64,000 nucleotides of DNA from Sphingosinicella sp041916975 (GTDB lineage Bacteria; Pseudomonadota; Alphaproteobacteria; Sphingomonadales; Sphingomonadaceae), in the NCBI RefSeq assembly GCF_041916975.1, contig NZ_JAYRYK010000001.1:1922001-1986000 (forward strand), given 5' to 3'. The notes under the pieces are model-generated. The model was not told the origin of the DNA. It did no database searches and worked only from the letters and a program-made list of their open reading frames with translations. Made by a program: the position numbers and the translations under genes. Positions 46,986 through 58,110 of this stretch are shown here, one piece after another. Position 1 is the stretch's first letter; every line of letters starts with the position of its first letter.

Positions 46986-47516
46986 CTATTTGGTGACGAC
47001 GGCCCCACATGCAAGACGCGCGCCCGCATTTCCCGCAGGATCGGTGACGCCGTCGTCCGGCTTTGCGTGAACGACGACCGCCGCGCCGTCCGTATCGAGT
47101 ACCGGCGTTTCGCCGCTGTAAAGCGTCGCGCCTTCGATGCGCGCCTCGATACGCCCGGTGCCGTCCGCCCCGACAGTGACGTTCGGCAGATCGCCCTTGT
47201 GGTGACCGTGCTTCTGGCCGGTCGGATTGAAATGCGGCCCCGCGGACGTGAAGTCCGTCGGCGTGCAGAGGCCGATGCCATGCACGTGGAAGGCATAGGT
47301 GCCGGAGGGCCAGCCTTCGAGCACGAGGCCGACATCGACGTCGCCCTTCGCCTCGGTGAGCACGGCGCGGCCTTTGGTGGCGCCATCCTTGTCGAGAAGC
47401 TGCGCATAGGCCGCAGGCGGCGGTGCAGCGGGCGCGGCGGCGGGCTGCTCGGCCTTGCTGGCGCACGCAGTTGCAAGAATGGCGGCCAAAGGCACGAAGC
47501 TCGTGGAAAGGCGCAT
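46986..47516 (-). CDS. sodC: Cu/Zn superoxide dismutase, exported
   Basis: A 176-residue enzyme that disproportionates superoxide. The signal region MRLSTSFVPLAAILATAC is followed by an Ala/Pro-rich linker, possibly a lipoprotein (Cys after ATA is a weak lipobox). The metal ligands FHVHGIG, PHFNP, KHGHHKGDLPN (bridging His and Zn Asp) and VVVHAKPDD are intact, and Cys residues in GLCTP and LACG fit the disulfide. The ATG at 47516 was chosen over an upstream start because it begins the signal peptide. Confidence 0.93.
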   Translation of the reverse strand: MRLSTSFVPLAAILATACASKAEQPAAAPAAPPPAAYAQLLDKDGATKGRAVLTEAKGDVDVGLVLEGWPSGTYAFHVHGIGLCTPTDFTSAGPHFNPTGQKHGHHKGDLPNVTVGADGTGRIEARIEGATLYSGETPVLDTDGAAVVVHAKPDDGVTDPAGNAGARLACGAVVTK

Positions 47517-47585
47517 GATCGGTCTGTCCCCTGTAATGGTCTGGCAGATCAACGCATTGTGCCGTTTAAGGTTTCCCGCGCAACC

Positions 47586-49001
47586 TCAATCCATGGCCTT
47601 GACGATTTCCTCGACCATCTTCTTGGCGTCGGCAAGGAGCATCATGGTGTTGTCGCGGTAGAAGAGCTCGTTATCGACGCCGGCATAGCCGACACCGCCC
47701 ATCGAGCGCTTAATGAACAGCACGGTCTTCGCCTTTTCGACATCGAGCACGGGCATACCGTAGATCGGCGAGGACTTGTCGGTCTTCGCCGCCGGATTGG
47801 TGACGTCGTTGGCGCCGATGACGAACGCGACGTCGGCCTGGCCGAAATCGGTGTTGATGTCTTCGAGCTCGAACACCTCGTCGTAGGGCACGTTCGCCTC
47901 GGCGAGCAGCACGTTCATGTGCCCGGGCATACGGCCCGCGACCGGGTGGATCGCATAGCGCACATCGACGCCCTGATGCTTCAGCTTGTCGCCCATTTCG
48001 CGCAGCACGTGCTGCGCCTGCGCCACCGCCATGCCGTAGCCCGGCACGATGATGACCTTCTCGGCATTCTGCATCAGGAACGCGGCGTCCTCGGCGGAGC
48101 CGCGCTTCCACGGGCGGTCGATCGCCGCCGCTGCACCGGCCGGTCCGGCCTCGGCGCCGAAGCCGCCGGCGATGACGCTGATGAAGCTGCGGTTCATCGC
48201 GCGGCACATGATGTAGCTGAGAATCGCGCCCGACGAGCCGACGAGCGCACCGGTGATGATCATCGCGGTGTTCTGCAGCGTGAAGCCCATCGCCGCCGCC
48301 GCCCAGCCCGAATAGCTGTTCAGCATCGAGACGACGACGGGCATGTCCGCGCCGCCGATCGGGATGATGAGCAGGAAGCCGATCAGGAACGAAAGCCCGA
48401 CGACGATCCAGAAATCCATCGCCGACTGCGAGTGCCAGAAGCCGAACGTGAAGAAGGCAATCGCGAGCAGCAGCACAAGATTGATGATGTGCCGCGCCGG
48501 CAGCAGGATCGGCGTGCCCGACATGTTGCCGTTGAGCTTCGCAAACGCGATCACCGATCCCGAGAAGGTGATCGCGCCGATCGCGATGCCAAGGACCATC
48601 TCAACCCGGCTCGCGCCGAAGATCGCGCCCGACGCATCGGTAATGCCGAACGCCTGCGGATTGAGGAATGCCGCCGCCGCAACGAGCACGGCGGCAAGGC
48701 CGACGAGGCTGTGGAACGCCGCGACGAGCTGCGGCATCGCGGTCATGGCGATACGCCGCGCGACGATGAAGCCGACGCCGCCGCCAAGGATGATCGCGGC
48801 AGCGATTTCGGGCAGCGACGCGATCTCGTGCGTGGCGAGCGTCGTCGCCACGGCGAGCCCCATGCCGATCATGCCGTTGCGGTTGCCCGCACGGCTGGTC
48901 TCAGGCGAGGACAGGCCCCGGAGCGCAAGGATGAAAAGAACCCCGGAGACGAGGTAGGCGAGAAGTGCCCACGCGGGCACGGCGGAAGCGACGTGTTCCA
49001 T
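47586..49001 (-). CDS. pntB: NAD(P) transhydrogenase, beta subunit
   Basis: A 471-residue membrane protein: about eight helices in the N-terminal part, then the NADP-binding domain III with IVPGYGMAVAQAQH, DVRYAIHPVAGRMPGHMNVL and VIGANDVTNPAA. It uses the proton gradient to reduce NADP with NADH. It is the last gene of a four-gene operon, six bases after pntAB. Confidence 0.97.
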   Translation of the reverse strand: MEHVASAVPAWALLAYLVSGVLFILALRGLSSPETSRAGNRNGMIGMGLAVATTLATHEIASLPEIAAAIILGGGVGFIVARRIAMTAMPQLVAAFHSLVGLAAVLVAAAAFLNPQAFGITDASGAIFGASRVEMVLGIAIGAITFSGSVIAFAKLNGNMSGTPILLPARHIINLVLLLAIAFFTFGFWHSQSAMDFWIVVGLSFLIGFLLIIPIGGADMPVVVSMLNSYSGWAAAAMGFTLQNTAMIITGALVGSSGAILSYIMCRAMNRSFISVIAGGFGAEAGPAGAAAAIDRPWKRGSAEDAAFLMQNAEKVIIVPGYGMAVAQAQHVLREMGDKLKHQGVDVRYAIHPVAGRMPGHMNVLLAEANVPYDEVFELEDINTDFGQADVAFVIGANDVTNPAAKTDKSSPIYGMPVLDVEKAKTVLFIKRSMGGVGYAGVDNELFYRDNTMMLLADAKKMVEEIVKAMD

Positions 49002-49007
49002 CGGCGC

Positions 49008-49295
49008 TTAGCCCTTCTTCTCTTTTTTCTTGTACATGGCGAGCATTCGCTGCGTCACCGCGAAACCGCCGAAGATGTTGACGCTGGCGAGCGCCACGGC
49101 AACGAGGCCGAGCCACTTGGCGACGCCCGAACCCGCGGCGAGGCTGGCGATCAGCGCGCCGACGATGATCACCGAGGAGATCGCGTTCGTCACCGCCATC
49201 AGCGGCGTGTGCAGCGCCGGCGTGACCGACCAGACCACGTAGTAGCCCACGAAACAGGCCAGCACGAAGATCGACAGGATCGAGATGAAGTCCAT
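49008..49295 (-). CDS. pntAB: NAD(P) transhydrogenase, alpha-2 membrane subunit
   Basis: A 95-residue protein with about three helices (FISILSIFVLACFVGYYVVW, TPLMAVTNAISSVIIVGALI, WLGLVAVALASVNIFGGF), the split form of the alpha membrane part found in Alphaproteobacteria. It lies between pntAA and pntB with three and six bases between genes. Confidence 0.95.
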   Translation of the reverse strand: MDFISILSIFVLACFVGYYVVWSVTPALHTPLMAVTNAISSVIIVGALIASLAAGSGVAKWLGLVAVALASVNIFGGFAVTQRMLAMYKKKEKKG

Positions 49296-49298
49296 GGC

Positions 49299-50441
49299 CT
49301 ATGCTCCCCCCAGCACCGGATGGACGGCCTTGCCGCCCTGTGTCAGCCGCACGCCCTTCACGATCTCGTCGTCGTCCGGCAGCACAGGCGCCTTCGTGTC
49401 CTTGTCCCAGAAGGCGGACAGGAAGTTGAACAGGTTGCGCGCGTAGAGCAGCGAGGCGTCCGCCGCGAGGCGCGAGGGCACGTTCCTGTGCCCGACGATC
49501 TTGACGCCGTGCTTCACGACGATCTCGCCCGCCACCGCACCTTCGACGTTGCCGCCGGCCTCGACCGCGAGATCGACGAGCACGCTGCCCGGCCGCATCG
49601 TGGCGATCTGCGCGTCGCTGACGAGGCGCGGCGCGGCCCGGCCGGGGATGAGCGCGGTGGTGATGACGATATCCTGCTTGGCGATGTGCGACGACACCAG
49701 CTCGGCCTGCGCCGCCTTGTATTCATCGGACATCTCGGTCGCGTAGCCGCCCGAGCCTTCGCCCTCGATGCCCTTCACGGCTTCGACGAAGATCGGCTTC
49801 GCGCCGAGCGAGAGGATCTGCTCCTTCGTCGCCGAGCGCACGTCCGTCGCCGAGACCTGCGCGCCGAGGCGCCGCGCGGTGGCGATCGCCTGGAGCCCTG
49901 CGACGCCGACGCCCATGATGAACACCTTCGCGGCCGAGACCGTGCCCGCCGCCGTCATCATCATCGGGAAGGCGCGGTTGTATTCCGCCGCCGCATCGAG
50001 CACCGCCTTGTAGCCGGCGAGGTTCGACTGCGAGGAGAGCACGTCCATCGACTGCGCGCGCGTGATGCGCGGCATCAGCTCCATGGCGAGCGCCTCGTAA
50101 CCCGCCGCGGCATAGGCTTTCGCCCGCTCCGGGTTCGCCGCAGGCGCGTGCATCGCGACCACGCGGGCTCCGGTCGCAGCGCCGGCGAGCGTCGTCGGCT
50201 CCGGCGCCTGCACGCCGAGCACGATCCCCGCGCCCGCAAGCACGGCAGCGCGAGGGCCGACCTCCGCGCCCGCCGCCGCATAATCGGCGTCTGCAATCCC
50301 CGACGCGAGACCCGCGCCCGATTCCACGGCGACCACAGCCCCAAGGCCGATGAATTTCTTCACCGTCTCCGGGCTTGCAGCGACGCGGCGCTCAAAATCG
50401 GCGGTCTCCCCAAGGACCGCGATCCGAACCGGCTGTGTCAC
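49299..50441 (-). CDS. pntAA: NAD(P) transhydrogenase, alpha-1 subunit
   Basis: A 380-residue soluble NAD(H)-binding subunit: RRVAASPETVKKFIGLG at the N-terminus, SAAKVFIMGVGVAGLQAIAT (nucleotide fold), RLGAQVSATDVR and GAAPRLVSDAQ-like GRAAPRLVS. The start is a GTG at 50441 with no strong ribosome binding site, seven bases after the oxidase subunit gene, so coupling is likely. Confidence 0.95.
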   Translation of the reverse strand: MTQPVRIAVLGETADFERRVAASPETVKKFIGLGAVVAVESGAGLASGIADADYAAAGAEVGPRAAVLAGAGIVLGVQAPEPTTLAGAATGARVVAMHAPAANPERAKAYAAAGYEALAMELMPRITRAQSMDVLSSQSNLAGYKAVLDAAAEYNRAFPMMMTAAGTVSAAKVFIMGVGVAGLQAIATARRLGAQVSATDVRSATKEQILSLGAKPIFVEAVKGIEGEGSGGYATEMSDEYKAAQAELVSSHIAKQDIVITTALIPGRAAPRLVSDAQIATMRPGSVLVDLAVEAGGNVEGAVAGEIVVKHGVKIVGHRNVPSRLAADASLLYARNLFNFLSAFWDKDTKAPVLPDDDEIVKGVRLTQGGKAVHPVLGGA

Positions 50442-50448
50442 AAGGATG

Positions 50449-50589
50449 CTAGTTGTAGAGGAAGAGGAGCATGGCGAGCAGCACGAGCACGATGAAGCCC
50501 GTGCCGTACTTCATCATCGCAAGGAAACCCGCGTAGGTCTTCGCGTGATCCTTCATCGCCTTGTCGGTGTAAGTGCTGTTCTGCGCCAT
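50449..50589 (-). CDS. aa3-type cytochrome c oxidase subunit IV
   Basis: A 46-residue protein: MAQNSTYTDKAMKDHAKTYA followed by GFLAMMKYGTGFIVLVLLAM and LLFLYN. The short polar start with DHxxTYxGF and a single membrane helix are the hallmark of the bacterial aa3-type oxidase subunit IV family. It leads the transhydrogenase operon, with only seven bases to pntAA. The rest of the oxidase is not in the window, so the pairing reflects a conserved alphaproteobacterial arrangement. Confidence 0.9.
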   Translation of the reverse strand: MAQNSTYTDKAMKDHAKTYAGFLAMMKYGTGFIVLVLLAMLLFLYN

Positions 50590-50743
50590 CTCAAACGTCC
50601 CCCATCCGGACCTGATTCCGCCCGTTCATAGCAAGCCTTGCCCCGGTGTGAAGCGAAAAACGGGTCAAAATCTTAACCAGACGGCAAGGCGCTGTGCCGT
50701 ATCGAGACAGGCGGGTCATTTTTGGGAAGCAGAGATTCGGCAT

Positions 50744-52204
50744 TTGGCGAAGCAGACCGTCCTTGTTGTCGACGACGAGTCGGGCCAGCGGCGCATCACG
50801 GAGACCGTGGCGGCGCGCGCCGGCTATGCGACCGTGGAAGCCGAGCACGGTCAGGCCGCGCTCGATCTGCTGACGGGTCCGCGCGGCCAATCCATCGATG
50901 CCGTGATCCTCGACTACAACATGCCGGGCAAGACCGGCATCGAAGTGCTGCGCGAACTGCGCCCGCAATTCCCGCAGCTTCCCGTCATCATGCTGACCGC
51001 GCATTCCAGCGTTTCCACCGCTGTCGAAGCGATGCGCGCGGGGGCGAGCGACTTCCTGCTGAAACCGGCGAGCGCGGACCGCATCACGCGCGCGCTCGCA
51101 GGCGTGCTCGACCACAAGGCGCCGGGCGGTGAACTGCGCCCGCTGACCGAGAAGCTGCCCGGCTCGCTGGGGTTTGCCGAGGTTGTCGGCAGCGAAGCGG
51201 GCTTCCGCGCCGCGCTCGCGGTGGCGGAAAAGGCCGCGCAGAAGAACGTGCCGATCCTCATCGAAGGCGAAAGTGGCGTCGGCAAGGAGGTGGTCGCGCA
51301 GGCGGTGCACGCTGCTTCGCCGCGCGCAGCAAAGCCGCTCGTGATCGTCAACTGCGGCGCGATCCCCGCAAATCTCGTCGAATCGGTGCTGTTCGGCCAC
51401 GAAAAGGGCGCCTTCACCGGTGCCATCGAAAAGCACGTCGGCCGCTTCGGCGAGGCGGACGGCGGCACGCTCTTCCTCGACGAGATCGGCGAACTGCCGC
51501 TCGACGCGCAGGTGAAGCTGCTGCGCGCGCTGCAGACCGGACAGATCGAGCCTGTCGGCAGCCGGGGTCACGTAACCGTCGATGTGCGCCTGATCGCCGC
51601 GACCAACCGCGACCTTGCCGAGGAGGTTCGCGAGGGCCGCTTCCGCGAGGACCTGTTCTACCGGCTCGGCGTCGTGCCCGTCACGATTCCGCCGCTACGT
51701 GCGCGGCGGGGCGACATCGCGGCGCTCGCACGCCATTTCGTCCGCCGCCTTGGCGCCGAGGAAGGCGTCAGCGCCCGCGACCTTTCAGACGACGCGCTCG
51801 CGCTCCTCGAAGCGTACGACTGGCCCGGCAACGTCCGGCAGCTCCAGAACGCATTGTTCCGCGCCGCCGTGCTCTGCGAGGGTACGCGGCTCACTGCGCT
51901 CGATTTCCCGCAGCTCGCGGGCGTCGCCGTACCCCGGCGCACGGCGCAGCCGGCACCGGCACGCGCGGCTTCGGCCGATCTTTCGGCCGAGGTCTCGCTG
52001 TTCGGCGACGACGGCAAGCTCCGCCGCCTGGAGGACCTCGAAGCGGAGATCATCCGCAAGGCGATCCACCACTGCCGCGGCCGCATGAGCGAGGTGGCGC
52101 GCCGGCTCGGCATCGGGCGCTCGACGCTCTACCGCAAGCTTGGCGAAATGGCCGTCACCGACGATTTCGGCGGTCACGACGACGATGTCAGGAATGTCGC
52201 CTGA
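50744..52204 (+). CDS. sigma-54-dependent response regulator (NtrC family), orphan
   Basis: A 486-residue regulator. The receiver domain (1-120) has VVDDES, phospho-acceptor Asp in ILDYNMPGKTG and the Lys in FLLKPAS. The AAA+ domain (about 145-380) has GESGVGKEVV (Walker A), the sigma-54 contact loop GAFTGA, GGTLFLDEIGELP (Walker B) and RLIAATNRDL. The C-terminal Fis-type helix-turn-helix is EVARRLGIGRSTLYRKL. No ATG fits; the frame starts at TTG 50744 just ahead of LAKQTVLVVDD. No histidine kinase is encoded nearby, so its partner and targets are unknown. A 9-bp hairpin follows the stop. Confidence 0.93.
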   Translation: MAKQTVLVVDDESGQRRITETVAARAGYATVEAEHGQAALDLLTGPRGQSIDAVILDYNMPGKTGIEVLRELRPQFPQLPVIMLTAHSSVSTAVEAMRAGASDFLLKPASADRITRALAGVLDHKAPGGELRPLTEKLPGSLGFAEVVGSEAGFRAALAVAEKAAQKNVPILIEGESGVGKEVVAQAVHAASPRAAKPLVIVNCGAIPANLVESVLFGHEKGAFTGAIEKHVGRFGEADGGTLFLDEIGELPLDAQVKLLRALQTGQIEPVGSRGHVTVDVRLIAATNRDLAEEVREGRFREDLFYRLGVVPVTIPPLRARRGDIAALARHFVRRLGAEEGVSARDLSDDALALLEAYDWPGNVRQLQNALFRAAVLCEGTRLTALDFPQLAGVAVPRRTAQPAPARAASADLSAEVSLFGDDGKLRRLEDLEAEIIRKAIHHCRGRMSEVARRLGIGRSTLYRKLGEMAVTDDFGGHDDDVRNVA

Positions 52205-52205
52205 G

Positions 52206-52229
52206 CCGCGGAAAACGTGGTTTCCGCGG
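52206..52229. terminator. possible terminator hairpin
   Basis: CCGCGGAAA and TTTCCGCGG form a perfect 9-bp stem immediately after the NtrC-type regulator stop. There is no U-tract, so it may only protect the mRNA 3' end. Confidence 0.4.
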
Positions 52230-52322
52230 GCCTACCCGCACATTGCCCCCTTGATGTTTTGCCAATCGTCCCTGATCTTCACATCAGGCGGCGGATGTTT
52301 CGCCGCATCGCAGGAGTGACGA

Positions 52323-54660
<2,338 letters not shown>

Positions 54661-54668
<8 letters not shown>

Positions 54669-55014
54669 TGAGCCTCAGCCGGGCGAAGACAAGCCGATCA
54701 ACCGCCGGAACCTGATGATCGTTCTCGGCGGTCTCGGCGCGCTGTTGCTGCTTTCCAACATCGACGGACCAGGCTTCAGCCTCATTTCTGACGACGACGA
54801 TGCAGCGATCGAGATCGAGTCGAAGGCAGACGAGATCGACGCCAAGGTCGAGCGCATCGAGGCTGCCGTCGAGAAGCGCCTGGAGGGCGCCGCCGAACGC
54901 CTCGAAGCCGCCGAATCGGGCACCAGCGTCGATGAGGACGAGCTTGATGCCGCCATCGAAGACCTGCGCGACGGCGATCCGGAGCGCTTCCTGAAGGCGA
55001 TCGAAACGCTCTAG
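54661..55014 (+). CDS. membrane-anchored coiled-coil protein, unknown function
   Basis: A 117-residue protein starting at an ATG inside the clpA end. After a short charged start, LMIVLGGLGALLLLSNI is one membrane helix; residues 45-95 are a Glu/Ala-rich coiled coil (IESKADEIDAKVERIEAAVE) and the tail is acidic. No family is recognised. Coupling to ClpA suggests co-expression, perhaps as an adaptor or substrate, but this is speculative. Confidence 0.7.
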
Positions 55015-55124
55015 CCGGATCGGTACGGCACCGCTGGCCCACCGCCCGCAACTCGTCTTGAAAACAGCGCGTTACGGCGTGCAGGCCGATTGTCCGCCGC
55101 ATATCTCGTACGCACACTTCGCGG

Positions 55125-56273
55125 ATGAAAGCGCAGGGACCATGGCACGATTACCCGCGCGCGCTGCGCGAGCTGCTGCGCCGCGAGCCACAGAGCCTGC
55201 CGATGGTCGCCGCGAAGCTCGGCTGGTGCCGCGCGCGGCATGGCCTTGGGCCGCGCGACTTCTTCGATTTCGAGCTGAGGCGCCGCCCGCCTTCGACATG
55301 GCGCGACTATCTGAGCGATGTGCCGCACATGCGGCGAATTATGCGCGCACTCCACCCGGAGCCGCTCGTCCGGCTTGCGAACGACAAGGTGCTGAGCACC
55401 GAGCGGCTAATGGAACGGGACGTACCCGTGGCGCCGGTCTACGTGGTCGCCGGACGTGACACCGACCGCCACCCGACGGGCGGACGCATCGCAGTCGTCA
55501 ATGATGATGCTGCACTGAGGCAGTGGCTCACCAACGCGCCGGATCGCCTGTTCTGCAAGCCGGCGACCGGCACGTTTGGCAGTGGCGTGTTTCGGGCACA
55601 CCGCGCCGGCGCGGACTGGCGTGTCGGCGACACTCTGATGTCTCCCGCGACGCTCGCAAGGCACCTGCTAGCGCAGGACGACCGGTCAGGAACGCTGGTC
55701 AGCCCAGAGCTTCGCAATCATCCGGCGCTGGCACCGATCACGGCCGATCTCGGGCTATCCGCAACGCGCGTCTATACGGCGCGCACCACGACCGGAATCG
55801 AGATCTTCTGCACGATCCAGAAGGTGATGACGGCGCCGGCGCTCGCCGACAACTTCCACGACGGCACCACGGGCCATCTGCTCTGCTTCGTCGATCCCAA
55901 AAGCGGCTGCATCACCCGCGCCTACGGCCGCGATCCGGACGATCAAATCCGGCTCAGCACCTATGAGACCCACGCCTTGACCGGCGCGCATTTCGCCGGC
56001 TTTTCCATTCCGTTCTGGCACGAGATACTGGAGGTCGCCCGCACCGCGACCGAAGCCATGCCCGAACTGCCCCTGCCCGGCCTCGATATCGCGATGACGG
56101 AGACGGGGCCGGTGGTGCTGGAATCGAACGCCTATTGCTTCGCCCTCGCGCCGCAGCTGCAGTTCGGCGGGTTACGTCCGATCCTTGAAAACCTGCTGCC
56201 CCGGCTCGCCATCGATTCCAAACGGCGCAACGAGGCACTCTCGGCGCTCCGCAGCGGCCGGAGCGTGCACTGA
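55125..56273 (+). CDS. sugar-transfer-associated ATP-grasp-like protein
   Basis: A 382-residue protein resembling the ATP-grasp family linked with sugar transfer (ATPgrasp_ST): RLANDKVLSTERLMERDVPV, then PDRLFCKPATGTFGSGVF, MTAPALADNFHDGTTGHLLC, and the metal/ATP motif GLDIAMTETGPVVLESNA. Such enzymes ligate acids to amines using ATP, and many sit in polysaccharide clusters; no such cluster is here. The ATG at 55125 lacks a clear ribosome binding site. It is placed after clpA and the coiled-coil gene, and convergent with mmsB. Confidence 0.65.
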   Translation: MKAQGPWHDYPRALRELLRREPQSLPMVAAKLGWCRARHGLGPRDFFDFELRRRPPSTWRDYLSDVPHMRRIMRALHPEPLVRLANDKVLSTERLMERDVPVAPVYVVAGRDTDRHPTGGRIAVVNDDAALRQWLTNAPDRLFCKPATGTFGSGVFRAHRAGADWRVGDTLMSPATLARHLLAQDDRSGTLVSPELRNHPALAPITADLGLSATRVYTARTTTGIEIFCTIQKVMTAPALADNFHDGTTGHLLCFVDPKSGCITRAYGRDPDDQIRLSTYETHALTGAHFAGFSIPFWHEILEVARTATEAMPELPLPGLDIAMTETGPVVLESNAYCFALAPQLQFGGLRPILENLLPRLAIDSKRRNEALSALRSGRSVH

Positions 56274-56277
56274 GGAC

Positions 56278-57171
56278 TCAGGCGCGCCAGCTGCCATCGA
56301 GCAGCTTGATGATGCCCGAGAAGTCCTTCGCCGCGCCCCCGAGGTTCGAAAAGGTCTGGTAGAGTGCTTCGGCCTGCGCACCCATCGGTGTCGCAGCGTT
56401 CGACGCGGCAGCGGCCTCCATCGCGAGCTTCAGGTCCTTCAACATCAGCGCAGCCGCGAAGCCGCCTTCATAGTCGCGGTTCGAGGGCGCGGCAGGTACG
56501 GGCCCCGGCACCGGGCAATAGCTCGTCATCGACCAGCACTGGCCGCTCGCCTTCGAGGAGATGTCGAAGAAGACCTGGGGGTCGAGGCCGAGCTTCTCGG
56601 CGAGCGCGAACGCTTCGCACGTGCCGATCATCGAGATGCCGAGCAGCATGTTGTTGCAGATCTTCGCGGCCTGCCCCGCGCCCGCGCCGCCCGCGTGGAT
56701 CACGGCCTTGCCCATGCGCGCGAGGATCGGCTCGGTGCGTGCGAACGCTTCCGCCTCACCGCCGACCATGAAGGTGAGCGTGCCGCCGGAGGCCGCCGCG
56801 ACGCCGCCGGAGACCGGGGCGTCGACCATCGCGAAGCCCTTCGCGGTTGCAGCCTCGACGACCTTGCGCGCGGTCACCACGTCGATCGTCGAGCAATCCA
56901 TGAACAACGCGCCCGGCTTCGCCGCACCGAACACCTCACCGTTGTAGACGGCCTCGACGTGCTTGCCCGCCGGGAGCATCGTGACGACGGCGTCGGCGCC
57001 CGAAACAGCCTCCGCAGCCCCGGCGGCAACAGTGCAGCCGTCGCCCTTGGCGCGGGCGAGCGCATCGGCGCTGAGATCGAAGGCGCGCACCGCGTATCCC
57101 GCCTTCGCGAGGTTCGCCGCCATGCCCGAGCCCATGTTGCCGAGCCCGATGAATGCGATTGTCTGCGCCAT
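56278..57171 (-). CDS. mmsB: 3-hydroxyisobutyrate dehydrogenase
   Basis: A 297-residue NAD-dependent enzyme of valine degradation: MAQTIAFIGLGNMGSGMAAN (dinucleotide fold), DAPVSGGVAAASGGTLTFMV (substrate motif), GAGQAAKICNNMLLG with the catalytic Lys, and LMLKDLKLAMEAA. The length matches the family. The ATG at 57171 begins the fold directly; an upstream in-frame start is rejected. Other valine genes (mmsA, acyl-CoA dehydrogenase of valine) are not adjacent. Confidence 0.93.
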   Translation of the reverse strand: MAQTIAFIGLGNMGSGMAANLAKAGYAVRAFDLSADALARAKGDGCTVAAGAAEAVSGADAVVTMLPAGKHVEAVYNGEVFGAAKPGALFMDCSTIDVVTARKVVEAATAKGFAMVDAPVSGGVAAASGGTLTFMVGGEAEAFARTEPILARMGKAVIHAGGAGAGQAAKICNNMLLGISMIGTCEAFALAEKLGLDPQVFFDISSKASGQCWSMTSYCPVPGPVPAAPSNRDYEGGFAAALMLKDLKLAMEAAAASNAATPMGAQAEALYQTFSNLGGAAKDFSGIIKLLDGSWRA

Positions 57172-57225
57172 GTCGATCTCCCCTGCGTGTCTTTTCAGGG
57201 GCAAGGTCTAGCCATGCGGAGCGTC

Positions 57226-57268
57226 AAAAGAAAAGGCCCGGCACGCCGAAACGTACCGGGCCTTTTTG
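57226..57268 (-). terminator. strong intrinsic terminator (bidirectional)
   Basis: AAAGGCCCGG and CCGGGCCTTT form a 10-bp stem with A/T runs on both sides: CTTTTCTTTT on the minus strand and TTTTTG on the plus strand. It lies 22 bases after the Bax-inhibitor-like gene stop (minus strand) and upstream of mmsB. Confidence 0.85.
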
Positions 57269-57289
57269 CAGTCCGTAGCTGCGAAAATG

Positions 57290-58018
57290 CTATTCGCGGT
57301 TTCCGAACAGCTGCAGCATGAACATGAACATGTTGATGAAGTCGAGGTAGAGCGACAGCGCGCCCATCACCACGGCCTTGCCAACGAAGTCGCTGCCCGC
57401 GACCTGGAAGTACATGTTCTTGATGCGCTGCGTGTCATACGCCGTCAGCCCCGCGAAGATCAGCACGCCGATCACCGAGATGGCGAACTGCAGCACCGAA
57501 GAGCCGAGGAAGATGTTCACGACGCTCGCGATGATGAGACCGATGAGGCCCATCACCAGGAACGTGCCGAAGCCCGACAGATCCTTCTTCGTCGTGTAGC
57601 CGAACAGGCTGAGGCCCGCGAAGGCGCCCGCCGTGATGAAGAACATGCGCGCGATCGACGTGCCCGTGTAGGTCAGGAAGATCGTGGACATGGACAGGCC
57701 CATCACGGCAGCGAAGGCCCAGAAAATGCCCTGTGCAGCCGGGGTGGACAGCTTGTTGATGCCGAAGCTCAGCACCATCACGAAGCCGAGCGGCGCGAGC
57801 ATCAGCACCCACGCGAGCAGCCCGCCCTGCGCGAAGACCTGCGCGGCCATGCCGCTGTTCGCGAACAGCAGTGCGACGATGCCGGAAAGAAGCACGCCGG
57901 AGGCCATGTAATTGTAGACCGACAGCATGTATTTGCGAAGGCCGGCGTCGAAAACGACACCTTCGGCCGTTGTCGCCGGGCGACCGTAAGCCAGGCGAGG
58001 ATCCGTCTGGTTCACCAT
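57290..58018 (-). CDS. Bax inhibitor-1/YccA-family membrane protein
   Basis: A 242-residue inner-membrane protein with seven hydrophobic helices. MVNQTDPRLAYGRPATT is the start, LRKYMLSVYNYMASGVLLSG the first helix, and DTQRIKNMYFQVAG / LYLDFINMFMFMLQLFG the conserved C-terminal end with acidic residues. YccA-like members interact with the FtsH protease or leak calcium. The ATG at 58018 has GAGAGTGG upstream. It is a single gene with its own terminator. Confidence 0.93.
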   Translation of the reverse strand: MVNQTDPRLAYGRPATTAEGVVFDAGLRKYMLSVYNYMASGVLLSGIVALLFANSGMAAQVFAQGGLLAWVLMLAPLGFVMVLSFGINKLSTPAAQGIFWAFAAVMGLSMSTIFLTYTGTSIARMFFITAGAFAGLSLFGYTTKKDLSGFGTFLVMGLIGLIIASVVNIFLGSSVLQFAISVIGVLIFAGLTAYDTQRIKNMYFQVAGSDFVGKAVVMGALSLYLDFINMFMFMLQLFGNRE

Positions 58019-58110
58019 TTTTTCCACTCTCCCATTTGCCGGGTCATCCGGCTTACCCCCGCAATATCGTGTGGATCGGCCGCAGCTTCAAGGAAAACCG
58101 GACAGATTCA

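Noticed and set aside
46563..50495. 1310-codon open frame on the plus strand across sodC and pnt genes
   Set aside because: It is antisense to well-recognised genes, rich in Arg, His, Asp and Glu with no domain pattern, as expected from GC-rich codon bias in the opposite strand.
52206..52229. Strong intrinsic terminator after the NtrC-type gene
   Set aside because: The stem is perfect but there is no T-run, so only a possible terminator is listed.
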